Part shown: positions 50,882-58,584 of the stretch, in pieces | How positions within the stretch are numbered: position 1 is the stretch's first letter | Layout: the number at the start of each line of letters is the position of its first letter | DNA from: Anaerolineae bacterium | GTDB lineage: Bacteria > Chloroflexota > Anaerolineae > JAFGEY01 | DNA length: 64,000 nt | Direction: 5' to 3' | Assembly: GCA_016929775.1 (NCBI GenBank) | Contig: JAFGIE010000243.1 | Location: 8,785-72,784 of the forward strand | Translations under genes and position numbers: made by a program | The notes under the pieces: generated by a model | What the model was told of the DNA's origin: nothing | The model's database searches: none | The model's input: the letters and a program-made list of their open reading frames with translations, nothing else

Positions 50882-51118
50882 ATGGAGACACTCACGCCAG
50901 CTCAGCGAGTCCTCGTTACGATCATCGTCCTCGCACTGACGATCCTCGCCGCCGCATTGATACTGCCCTGGTTGAGCGCGCAGATCGATCTGCGGCTCAT
51001 GGTCACAGCGACACCGGGGCCGCCCGCCGAGATCCCCACCCCGACGCCGACCTCGGTACCCGTTTCTCACGGGCCATGGCTCGTCCACTTGGACGCCGGC
51101 GGACCGCCGTCATCCTGA
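50882..51118 (+). CDS. Small single-helix membrane protein with Pro/Thr tail
   Basis: 78 residues: METLTPAQR, one membrane helix (about 11-32, VTIIVLALTILAAALILPWL), then a Pro/Thr segment (IPTPTPTSVP) and a short end. AGGAAGAGG lies directly before the ATG, with only 2-3 bases of spacing. The helix-plus-Thr/Pro design equals that of the larger stalk proteins in the window, without their domain. It overlaps the convergent lgt gene by 9 bases. Function unknown. Confidence 0.65.
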   Translation: METLTPAQRVLVTIIVLALTILAAALILPWLSAQIDLRLMVTATPGPPAEIPTPTPTSVPVSHGPWLVHLDAGGPPSS

Positions 51119-51970
51119 CGGTTCGCCCACCTCGACCTCAGCGCTCTGTTCGACCGGTGCCGCATCCGCGTCCCCCTGGCGCGCACGATGCACCTTGACG
51201 CGCCACACCAGGAATCCCGCGAACACCACGATCACCCCCAGCGCCACGTACTGAGCGATCGCCAGCGGACCCAGCATCGGGCTGTCAAGGCGGATGAACT
51301 CGAGCAGGAACCGGATCAGCGAGTAGGAGATGAAATAGATCCCGGTTGTCAGGCCGGTGATCAGCCGCTCCCGGTATCGCCAGGTGAGGTACACCAGAGC
51401 CAAGCAGACCGCCACGTTCCACATCGACTCGTAAAAGAAGGTCGGGTGAAAGCGCTCGTACATCTCGTACCCTGCCAGGCGGAACCTCGGCTCGATATAG
51501 ATCCCCCATGGCAGGTCTGTGGGCCGACCGTACAGCTCCTGGTTCACAAAGTTGCCCCAGCGCCCGATTGCCTGGGCCAAGATCAGGCCCGGGGTGATGA
51601 TATCCGTCCAGACCAGCATCGGTTCCTTGGCACGCCGCGCTGCGATAAAGAGGCCCAGCGCTCCGCCAGCCACAGCGCCATAGATGCCGAGGCCCCCCTC
51701 CCACAGGGCGATGATCTTTTCTGGGTGCTCGAAATAGTACCACCTGCCCACGCCCATGCTGGGGGTCACGGTCAGCACGTGATAGAGACGCGCGCCCACG
51801 ATCCCCAGGACCACGCACCACAACAGCGCATCCCACACAAACTCGGGATTCCTGCCCCGCAGGCGCGCCAGGTAGGTCGACAAGTAGGTCGCCGCCAGGA
51901 TCCCGGCGACGATCAAGATCCCGTACCAGTGTACAGCGATCGGTCCGATCCGGAAGGCTATCGGGTTCAT
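51110..51970 (-). CDS. lgt: Prolipoprotein diacylglyceryl transferase
   Basis: 286 residues with about seven membrane helices. It opens MNPIAFRIGPIAVHWYG, has EGGLGIYGAVAGG (with the essential Tyr-Gly region) and the Lgt signature GRWGNFVNQELYGRPT; FYESMWN and RFLLEFIR follow. It attaches diacylglycerol to the lipobox cysteine of prolipoproteins such as the binding lipoprotein at 4155-5936. The last about 30 residues form an acidic cytoplasmic tail. GGAGAGGAG precedes the ATG, which overlaps the preceding stop. Confidence 0.96.
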   Translation of the reverse strand: MNPIAFRIGPIAVHWYGILIVAGILAATYLSTYLARLRGRNPEFVWDALLWCVVLGIVGARLYHVLTVTPSMGVGRWYYFEHPEKIIALWEGGLGIYGAVAGGALGLFIAARRAKEPMLVWTDIITPGLILAQAIGRWGNFVNQELYGRPTDLPWGIYIEPRFRLAGYEMYERFHPTFFYESMWNVAVCLALVYLTWRYRERLITGLTTGIYFISYSLIRFLLEFIRLDSPMLGPLAIAQYVALGVIVVFAGFLVWRVKVHRARQGDADAAPVEQSAEVEVGEPSG

Positions 51971-52626
51971 ACCTCTCCTCTCCGCTTCTCGTGAGATACG
52001 GCAATGCTCCGCCAGGTAGAGTGGATCCGCTGCAGCGCCGTGAACGTCGAGAGCACCGCGATCACCCACAAGGCGATCGTCATCTGGTCAAAGACCAGCC
52101 CTGCCACCAGCACGCCCAGACGCTCCAGCCGTGTGAACAGCCCGCGGTTACACCGCGCGCCCACACCCTCCGCGCGCGCCCTCGTATAGCTCACCAAAAG
52201 AGACGACGACAGCGCCACGCCCGCCAGGATGGCTGGAACGTCCATCCCCACACGCACGTGATAGATCAGCAGACCGATAAAGTAGGCGCTGTCCGACCAG
52301 CGGTCCAACACCGAATCGAGAAAGGCGCCAAAAGGCGTGCTCTGTTCCCACTGGCGGGCCAAGAGCCCATCGATCCCGTCCGCTAAGCCACCCAGCGCGG
52401 CAACCGCGATCGCCACAGGCCATCGTCCCAAGGCGATCAGCGTCCCACTGGCAACGCTCATCGCACAGCCCACGATCGTCACCGCATTTGGCGTCACCCC
52501 AAGCCGGTGCAGCAGCGCCGCCAGCGGCGTGAACAAGGCAGGCATCAGATCGTGGGCTAGGTCGGTCAGCGACCTGCGCACCGGGCTCGGCAGCTGCCCC
52601 GCCGAACCGTCCGCTTCCTCAATCAT
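51967..52626 (-). CDS. CDP-alcohol phosphatidyltransferase
   Basis: 219 residues with about six membrane helices. The full catalytic motif D-G-x2-A-R-x8-G-x3-D-x3-D is present (DGLLARQWEQ, then GAFLDSVLD). HRLGVTPNAVTIVG is the usual entry. It moves a phosphoalcohol onto an alcohol, as in phosphatidylglycerol- or phosphatidylinositol-phosphate synthesis; the acceptor is not fixed by sequence. GAGGAGG precedes the ATG. Overlaps the ArsR stop by 8 bases and the lgt start by 4. Confidence 0.92.
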   Translation of the reverse strand: MIEEADGSAGQLPSPVRRSLTDLAHDLMPALFTPLAALLHRLGVTPNAVTIVGCAMSVASGTLIALGRWPVAIAVAALGGLADGIDGLLARQWEQSTPFGAFLDSVLDRWSDSAYFIGLLIYHVRVGMDVPAILAGVALSSSLLVSYTRARAEGVGARCNRGLFTRLERLGVLVAGLVFDQMTIALWVIAVLSTFTALQRIHSTWRSIAVSHEKRRGEV

Positions 52627-52975
52627 CCCCGTCCTCCTCGTGCCCTGCATCGCACTCCCGGTCGCCCAGCCAGGCATCCAGGCGTGCACGGTACCCCCGC
52701 AACGTGGACCGGTCTGGCGAGTACAGCACCTGGCGTCCCTTCCTCCGGATCGACACCAACCGCGCCCGTCGCAGCACCCCGAGGTGCCAGGAGACCAACG
52801 GTTGGCTGATCCGTAGGGCGTGAGCGAGGTCGGTCACGTTCATCTCGCCCTCTACGCATAGCAGGTGCAGCAACTGCAGGCGCACCATATCGCCCAACGC
52901 GCGCAAATAGTTGCGCAGCGCGCGCAACTCGGCGTCGCCCACACGAGCCTCCCTGCCGCCGTGTGACTGCTCCAT
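52619..52975 (-). CDS. ArsR-family winged-helix regulator
   Basis: 118 residues: LRALGDMVRLQLLHLL entry helix, VTDLAHALRISQPLVSWHLGVLRRARLV recognition helix pair, and the wing RRKGRQVLYS. The metal-binding ELCVCDL motif of ArsR/SmtB is replaced by CVEGEMNVTDL, so only one cysteine remains and metal sensing is not indicated. It heads an operon with a phospholipid synthase and lgt and probably controls it by binding near 53037-53059. Confidence 0.9.
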   Translation of the reverse strand: MEQSHGGREARVGDAELRALRNYLRALGDMVRLQLLHLLCVEGEMNVTDLAHALRISQPLVSWHLGVLRRARLVSIRRKGRQVLYSPDRSTLRGYRARLDAWLGDRECDAGHEEDGDD

Positions 52976-53036
52976 GCCAGCCTCACCCTCTGCCTGCGCC
53001 CTCGGTGGTGCACGGCGCTCTGCGCGTCCGCCGTGA

Positions 53037-53059
53037 TTGCATAAAGGATCACTTGCATA
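53037..53059. repeat. Direct repeat TTGCATA at the ArsR promoter
   Basis: TTGCATA occurs at 53037-53043 and again at 53053-53059, 16 bases apart (about one and a half helical turns), overlapping the -10 box and transcript start of the ArsR promoter. Candidate operator; ArsR sites are more often inverted repeats. Confidence 0.45.
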
Positions 53060-53085
53060 TTACACCAAAAGCAGACGGGTGTCAA
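53057..53085 (-). promoter_or_regulatory. Promoter of the arsR/phosphatidyltransferase/lgt operon
   Basis: Minus-strand TTGACA (53080-53085, perfect) and, after 17 bases, TAATAT (53057-53062); a TGTAAT two bases earlier is an alternative -10. Confidence 0.6.
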
Positions 53086-53142
53086 CAGCCAATCTCTCGC
53101 AGCGAAGCTGCGCTCAGCCTGCTGCGGCTGTGAAACAAAGCA

Positions 53143-53174
53143 AAACGCCCCCCTCGCGCACGAGGAGGGCGTTT
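53143..53174 (-). terminator. Intrinsic terminator of the DUF177-rpoD operon
   Basis: A 14-bp stem with one mismatch (AAACGCCC...CTCG against CGAGGAGGGCGTTT), 4-base loop, followed on the minus strand by TTTTGCTTTG; 20 bases after the rpoD stop. Confidence 0.85.
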
Positions 53175-53192
53175 GCTGCCTTGGGCCAATAC

Positions 53193-54392
53193 CTAGGTCA
53201 TATAGTCACGCAACTGCCGGCTACGCCGTGGGTGACGCAACCTGCGCAGCGCCTTGCCTTCGATCTGTCGGATGCGCTCGCGGGTCAGGCCAAACTTCTG
53301 CCCGACCTCCTCCAGGGTATAGCTACGCCCGTTCTGGAGACCGAACCGCAGGCGCAGGATCCGCGCCTCGCGGGGCGTCAGTGTGCTCAACACCTCTTCC
53401 ACCTTTTCGCGCAGCAGGTTCTGATACGCACTCTGCGTCGGCGTAGGCGTAGTATCGTCCTCGATAAACGACCCGAGCTCACTGTCCTCCTCTTCGCCGA
53501 CCGGGCGTTCCAGCGACAGCGGGCGCCACGAGACTTTGAGCATCCAGCGCACCTTGCGCGGCTCTAGCTCCATCTCGGCGGCGATCTCTTCAGGAGTCGG
53601 CTTCCGCCCGTGCTCCTGTTCCAGCTGGCGCGCCGTCTTGTACAGGCGCCGGATCCGGTCGCTCATGTGCACCGGCACGCGGATCGTGCGCCCCTGGTCC
53701 GCGATGGCGCGCGTGATCGTCTGCCGGATCCACCACGTGGCGTACGTGCTGAAACGATAGCCCCGCGTATAGTCGAACTTTTCGACCGCCTTCATCAAGC
53801 CCAGGTTCCCCTCCTGGATCAGGTCCAGAAAGGGTACCCCACGTCCCATGTACTTCTTGGCGATGCTGACCACCAGGCGCGTATTGGCCTTGATCAGGTG
53901 TTCGCGCGCCAGGCGCCCCTCCTCGATCACCTCCTCGAGCTGCGTACGCTTCTCGGGGTCGTGCCCATTCTGGCGCAGCTCGCGCTTGGCGTCGGTCGCA
54001 TCGCACAGCTTCATCGCGAGCTGCACTTCCTCTTCGAGGGACAACAGGGGTACACGCGCCATTTCCTTGAGGTACAGACCAACCGTATCATCGCTCGAGA
54101 TCCCACTGAGGTCGAACATGTCCTGCTCGATCGGCTCGTCGTCCGAGTGCTCTACCTTGTCCGAGTCAAACATGTCACGCTCGAGACCCTCCTCGTCGGT
54201 ATCCCCTTTGTCGTCGTACACCTCAATCCCTGCCTCGTTGAGTCGCAGAAACACTTCCTCCACCTGGTCGAGCCTTTCCTCAGGATCGGGAAAGGTCTCG
54301 AGTACTTCGTCCATCGTCAAGTACCCTTGTAGCTCTGCCTTCTCTATCAAGGCCTCTACTACATCGTCTTGCTGCTCCATATAGTCTGTCAT
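53193..54392 (-). CDS. rpoD: Primary RNA polymerase sigma factor (RpoD/SigA)
   Basis: 399 residues. Region 1.1 (about 1-60), acidic linker (60-100), region 1.2 ([18 protein letters not shown]), regions 2.1-2.4 with [16 protein letters not shown] and [15 protein letters not shown], regions 3.0-3.2, and region 4.2 ([25 protein letters not shown]). The compact size lacks the long non-conserved insert of E. coli RpoD. It explains the abundant TTGACA-17-TATAAT-like promoters in the window. Follows the DUF177 gene by 20 bases. Confidence 0.96.
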   Translation of the reverse strand: MTDYMEQQDDVVEALIEKAELQGYLTMDEVLETFPDPEERLDQVEEVFLRLNEAGIEVYDDKGDTDEEGLERDMFDSDKVEHSDDEPIEQDMFDLSGISSDDTVGLYLKEMARVPLLSLEEEVQLAMKLCDATDAKRELRQNGHDPEKRTQLEEVIEEGRLAREHLIKANTRLVVSIAKKYMGRGVPFLDLIQEGNLGLMKAVEKFDYTRGYRFSTYATWWIRQTITRAIADQGRTIRVPVHMSDRIRRLYKTARQLEQEHGRKPTPEEIAAEMELEPRKVRWMLKVSWRPLSLERPVGEEEDSELGSFIEDDTTPTPTQSAYQNLLREKVEEVLSTLTPREARILRLRFGLQNGRSYTLEEVGQKFGLTRERIRQIEGKALRRLRHPRRSRQLRDYMT

Positions 54393-54412
54393 CTATGCCA
54401 CCACTCCACAGG

Positions 54413-54907
54413 CTACGTCAATAGCGCCTTCAATGCCGCGAGCCGTGGATCGACGTCATCCACCTCGCAGTCACATGGCCCTTCGTTCAGATCCTTGCCA
54501 CACATCGGACACAGTCCGGCGCAGTCCTCACGGCACAGCACATGCATCGGCGTCGACACGATCACCAGCTCGCGCAGAGCAGGCGCCAAGTCGATGTGAT
54601 GATCCGCCTCGATCGGGTAGACCTGATCGGCCTCGCTTGCCGGGATCGGGGGAAAACGGAATCGCTCATCCAGCTCCATCTCGATCACGTGGATGACAGA
54701 TGCCAAACAGCGCACACACTGCAGGTCGACCTCGGCTGCGAGACTACCTCGTACCCAGATACCTTCAGTGGTGCGCCACAGATGGAGCGTTCCCCTCAGG
54801 GACAAGACGCTTGTGTCGTCCGACAGCTGACAGAAACCCAAGTCGACCCCATAGTCAACTTGAGCGCCTACCCCCTCAAAGAGCAATCCACTTACGTCAA
54901 TACGCAT
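54413..54907 (-). CDS. DUF177 (YceD) family protein
   Basis: 164 residues. DVSGLLFEGVG, EVDLQCVRCLASV, the acidic FRFPPIP region and a terminal zinc-like set CREDCAGLCPMCGKDLN with further CDC. YceD-family proteins influence 23S rRNA maturation and are normally encoded directly before rpmF (L32); no rpmF follows here, rpoD does. It starts at an ATG behind an extended -10 promoter about 80 bases upstream. Confidence 0.9.
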   Translation of the reverse strand: MRIDVSGLLFEGVGAQVDYGVDLGFCQLSDDTSVLSLRGTLHLWRTTEGIWVRGSLAAEVDLQCVRCLASVIHVIEMELDERFRFPPIPASEADQVYPIEADHHIDLAPALRELVIVSTPMHVLCREDCAGLCPMCGKDLNEGPCDCEVDDVDPRLAALKALLT

Positions 54908-54987
54908 TGCCGGCTATCCAAGAAAGGATTTCACGACTGGCCTTGCAGTCGGATCTTCTGACCGGCAGTCGCTCTGGAAGCGCATTC

Positions 54988-55016
54988 ATTATAACACAGG
55001 AGCTGAGCAGCGTCAA
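54988..55016 (-). promoter_or_regulatory. Promoter of the DUF177-rpoD operon
   Basis: Minus-strand TTGACG (55011-55016), 17 bases, TATAAT (54988-54993, perfect), with TG one base before the -10. One of the strongest promoters in the window. Confidence 0.85.
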
Positions 55017-55072
55017 GGTCTGGCAGTCTACTTTAATCTTTTTTATGTTCACTCATCCGGCCCGTCTCCCGT

Positions 55073-55101
55073 TTGCGGAAATCCTCGAATACGGGTACAA
55101 T
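55073..55101 (+). promoter_or_regulatory. Promoter of the exported Thr/Pro-rich protein gene
   Basis: TTGCGG (55073-55078), 17 bases, TACAAT (55096-55101); about 65 bases before the GTG start. Confidence 0.6.
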
Positions 55102-55167
55102 GGGTCACTCGTGGTCACTATGGGGCCTCTGTCCCCTGGGTACCCACTCTGAACCGAGGAGTCCAAC

Positions 55168-55929
55168 GTGAAGAGAACGGCTTTCATCGTATTCCTTGTC
55201 GCAGCCCTGGCGGTGACTTCCGGCACCGCCTACGCCGCCCCTGCCGCCCAACAGGTACAGAGCCAGTGCCTAATCGTGGCGCCGGCGACCGGCAGCCAGG
55301 TGCGAGGGCAGGTCGCCGTTCAGGGCTCTGCCACCCACCCCGATTTCACGTGGTATCAAGTTGGCTACGCGCCCGAACCGAACCCGACCGGCGAGTGGAC
55401 GTTTTTTTCTAACAGCGAGTCGTCGGTGAACAACGGACAGCTGGCGGTGTGGGACACGCGCGCACTACGGGATGGCACGTACCAGTTGCTGCTGGAGGTC
55501 CATCGCAGCGACGGCAACTTTGACCTCTGCTTCTCGACCAAGATCCGGGTGGTCAACACGCAGCCCACGCCGACGTTCACCGCTGTGCCGCTCCCTACTA
55601 CGGCGGATACCCCAACCCCGCTGCCCACCCCCGAAGCGACCGCAACCGTCCTGGTGGAGCAGCCGCCCACAGCCACACCGCGCGCCACACCCACCTACTC
55701 GGCGGTCGACAATCCCACTCCAACCCCCGAGGAGACGCGTTTCCAGCTGCCGATCGAGGCGGGGAGCATTCGCAATGCCTCGTGTCGTGGCGCCCAGCTG
55801 ACTGTCCTCGCCGCAGTCGCGATCGCCCTCTACTTTGCGTTCCGCAGTCTGGCGGTGAACGGTCTGCGCAAGCTCCGCAAGTCCGACGACGTGCAGGGCT
55901 TTCACCGGCGCCGCCCACGAGAGTTCTAG
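55168..55929 (+). CDS. Exported protein with Ig-like domain, Thr/Pro linker and C-terminal membrane helix
   Basis: 253 residues. Signal peptide (FIVFLVAALAVTSGTAYA), a beta-rich domain (about 30-130; LIVAPATGSQVRGQVAVQGSA, then VWDTRALRDGTYQLLLEV) like surface-binding modules of penicillin-binding or cell-wall proteins, a Thr/Pro-rich linker (about 132-190), a membrane helix (about 212-230) and a basic tail. The design is a surface-exposed, C-terminally anchored protein. Start is GTG behind GAGGAG. Function unknown. Confidence 0.8.
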   Translation: MKRTAFIVFLVAALAVTSGTAYAAPAAQQVQSQCLIVAPATGSQVRGQVAVQGSATHPDFTWYQVGYAPEPNPTGEWTFFSNSESSVNNGQLAVWDTRALRDGTYQLLLEVHRSDGNFDLCFSTKIRVVNTQPTPTFTAVPLPTTADTPTPLPTPEATATVLVEQPPTATPRATPTYSAVDNPTPTPEETRFQLPIEAGSIRNASCRGAQLTVLAAVAIALYFAFRSLAVNGLRKLRKSDDVQGFHRRRPREF

Positions 55930-55965
55930 CCCACACGCTGTAGGGACGGGTCGGCACCCAACGCG

Positions 55966-56001
55966 AGCACCCCCCTGCCGCCCAGGCGGCAGGGGGGTGC
56001 T
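55966..56001. terminator. Bidirectional hairpin terminator
   Basis: A perfect 17-bp stem (AGCACCCCCCTGCCGCC and complement) with a two-base loop between convergent genes. T tracts are weak on both sides, but the stem is very stable. Confidence 0.75.
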
Positions 56002-56052
56002 CTTGGCTGACTAGGCATCGCAGGCGCGATCTGCCCGCTCCCGCCTTGCGCC

Positions 56053-58584
56053 CTACTCGTCCCACACGATCACGCAGTAGACGCCAGCCAGCTTGACCCC
56101 CTTTCTCCCGCGGTTCGGGCGGTTCTCCAGCGGGATGCTGCGCAGCGACATCCGCTGCCGCTTGCCATCGCGGGCGAGCACGTCGACCACCGTCGATTTC
56201 GTCGCCTTGCCCACGCCGACCGCCGCGATCGGCCCGGTGGCTGAGGTCTGGTTCAACCCCAACACGCCCATCGTACCCCGTCCTTTGACCGCGAACTCGT
56301 CGATCGGCACGCGTTTCACGAACCCCTTCTCGGTGACAATGTAGGCCATGGCGCCCTTGCTGTCCTGGAGGACCGTCCCACCGAGCAACCGGTCGTCCTT
56401 GCCCAGCTTGATCCCGATCACGCCTCGAGCGCTCGGCGTCTGCTGGCTGCTGATCGTGTCAGCCTCGACCCGCAGCACGCGCGCGCCGGTCGCCATCACG
56501 ACCTGTCCCCCCTCACCACACGTGCCCGCGAACAGGACCTTGTCGCCCTCCTCCAGACCGATGATCTCGCTCCATTCCCCATCGGGCATGCCTGCCACCA
56601 CCGACAGCTCGGTGCGCTTGACGCGGCCCTGCACCGTACCCAGGACCAGGTAGCCATCCGTCGTCACCCGTCCCCCGTACAGCACCGCGTCCTCTTCTTT
56701 GAATCCCAGGTCCGCAAACGAGGCCTGCGCCGGCACTGCGCCGACCGGCGCGACCCACACCGTGCCTGCTGTCGAGATCAGGAACACCCTGTCTGTCGGT
56801 TCGGCCTGGAACACCTGGCAGTGCGCTTCGACCGCCCTGCTGGTGACGCCGTCTTTGACCCGATAGCTGTAGGCCGACGCATCGCTGCGCAGCACGCCCT
56901 TTGTCGTCAGGACCACTGCCTGGGGCGCATCCGGGACCGCCAGGGCGGCTGCCGTCACCGGCGCCTCTCCCTCTCCCGGCGCTGCATCGACGATCTTCGT
57001 CCGGCGCGGGGTCGCATACCGGCCCTTGATCTCGTCCGTCTCGTCCTTGATCACGCCCAACTGCTTGGTCTCCGACGCGAGCAGCGCCTCCAGGTACTCG
57101 ATCCGAGCCATCAGCTCTTTCTCCTCGTCCTTGAGCTTGGCCCGCTCCATCGCTGCCAGGCGGCGCAGCTGCATATCCAGGATCGCCGTAGCCTGGATCT
57201 CGGTCAGCTTGAACTTGCGCATCAGGTTGTTGCGCGCGGTGTCCGCGGTACGGCTCCGGCGGATCGTGTCGATCACCTCGTCGATGTTGTCGAGTGCGAT
57301 CAACAGGCCTTGCACGATGTGCAGGCGCGCCCGCCGCCGATCGAGCTCGTACTGACTGCGCCGCCGGATCACCTCCAGCCGGTGCCCGACAAAGCACTCC
57401 AGCATCTCTTTCAGCGACAGCACGCGTGGCACCGTGATCCGCCCGTCGTCGGTCTGCCGCGGCACCAGCAACAGGTTGTTCACGCCAAAGGTCGTGCGCA
57501 GCGTCGAGCGCCGGACGAGCATCTCCAACACGTCGTTCGGATCGGCCTGGCGCGAGACCTGGACCACGATCCGCATTCCCTCGCGGTCGCTTTCATCGAC
57601 GATGTCTGTCACCCCACTCACCCGCCCGTTGCGCGCCTCGGTCGCCACGCGCTGGATGATCGTCGACTTTTGCTGCCCGTAGGGAATCTCGGTGATCACG
57701 ATCTGCTCGCCGCTTCGCGACGCCTCCTGGCGCTCGACCGCCATCCGCGCTTGGCAGACGATGCCGGCGCTTCCAGTCTCGTAGGCAGTGCGGATCGCGT
57801 CGCTGCGCACCTCCTCGCTCCCCTCGCGGTCCAACCGGTACCGGAACGCGAGTCCCCCCGTCGGAAAGTCGGGCCCCGGGATGACTTGCATGAGATCGTC
57901 CACGCTGAGCTTGTCGCGCTTGCTCCAGCGATCGCACATCAGCTTGACTGCGTCGCACACCTCTCCCAGGTTGTGCGGCGCCAGGTTGGCGGCAAAGCCG
58001 ACGGCGATCCCGGATGACCCGTTCACCAGGGCATTCGGAAACCGCGCAGGAAGCACAGCTGGCTCCTTGAGCGAGTTGTCAAAGTTGTCCTGCCAGTCCA
58101 CGGTATCCATGTCGATGTCGCGCAGGATCTCTTCGCCCAACGGGGCCAAGCGGACCTCGGTGTACCGCATCGCCGCCGGCGAGTCGCCATCGATCGAGCC
58201 AAAGTTGCCCTGTCCGTCGATCAGCACCTCGCGCAGCGAGAAATCCTGCGCCATACGCGCCAGCGAGTCGTACACCGACTGATCGCCGTGTGGGTGGTAC
58301 TTGCCCAAGACCTCGCCGACGACACGCGCGCTCTTGCGGTGTTGCGCCGTCGCGCGCAGCCCCATGTCGCCCATCGCATACACGATCCGCCGGTGCACGG
58401 GCTTGAAGCCGTCGCGCACATCGGCGATCGCCCGGTCGAGCAGCGTATAGTGCGCGTACTCGCGATAGGCGTACCCCAGCTCCTCCGCCAGCTCGATCGT
58501 CCGGCGCGAGTCGCGCGTCGCCACGAGATCCGGCGCCGTCTCCGATCTGCGCCGCCTCGTGCTGGTCGCTCTCTTTGCGCTCAT
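56053..58584 (-). CDS. parC: Type IIA DNA topoisomerase subunit A (topoisomerase IV/gyrase A)
   Basis: 843 residues. Winged-helix and tower region with HRRIVYAMGDMGL, KYHPHGDQSVYD (the quinolone region) and the catalytic Tyr141 in AAMRYTEVRL; then the coiled coil and a C-terminal beta-pinwheel. The GyrA box (Q-R-R-G-G-K-G), which marks gyrase, is not found at the entry to the pinwheel, where APVTAAALAVPDAPQ lies instead. Together with its partner this favours a decatenating topoisomerase IV. The ATG overlaps the stop of subunit B (ATGA). Confidence 0.9.
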   Translation of the reverse strand: MSAKRATSTRRRRSETAPDLVATRDSRRTIELAEELGYAYREYAHYTLLDRAIADVRDGFKPVHRRIVYAMGDMGLRATAQHRKSARVVGEVLGKYHPHGDQSVYDSLARMAQDFSLREVLIDGQGNFGSIDGDSPAAMRYTEVRLAPLGEEILRDIDMDTVDWQDNFDNSLKEPAVLPARFPNALVNGSSGIAVGFAANLAPHNLGEVCDAVKLMCDRWSKRDKLSVDDLMQVIPGPDFPTGGLAFRYRLDREGSEEVRSDAIRTAYETGSAGIVCQARMAVERQEASRSGEQIVITEIPYGQQKSTIIQRVATEARNGRVSGVTDIVDESDREGMRIVVQVSRQADPNDVLEMLVRRSTLRTTFGVNNLLLVPRQTDDGRITVPRVLSLKEMLECFVGHRLEVIRRRSQYELDRRRARLHIVQGLLIALDNIDEVIDTIRRSRTADTARNNLMRKFKLTEIQATAILDMQLRRLAAMERAKLKDEEKELMARIEYLEALLASETKQLGVIKDETDEIKGRYATPRRTKIVDAAPGEGEAPVTAAALAVPDAPQAVVLTTKGVLRSDASAYSYRVKDGVTSRAVEAHCQVFQAEPTDRVFLISTAGTVWVAPVGAVPAQASFADLGFKEEDAVLYGGRVTTDGYLVLGTVQGRVKRTELSVVAGMPDGEWSEIIGLEEGDKVLFAGTCGEGGQVVMATGARVLRVEADTISSQQTPSARGVIGIKLGKDDRLLGGTVLQDSKGAMAYIVTEKGFVKRVPIDEFAVKGRGTMGVLGLNQTSATGPIAAVGVGKATKSTVVDVLARDGKRQRMSLRSIPLENRPNRGRKGVKLAGVYCVIVWDE

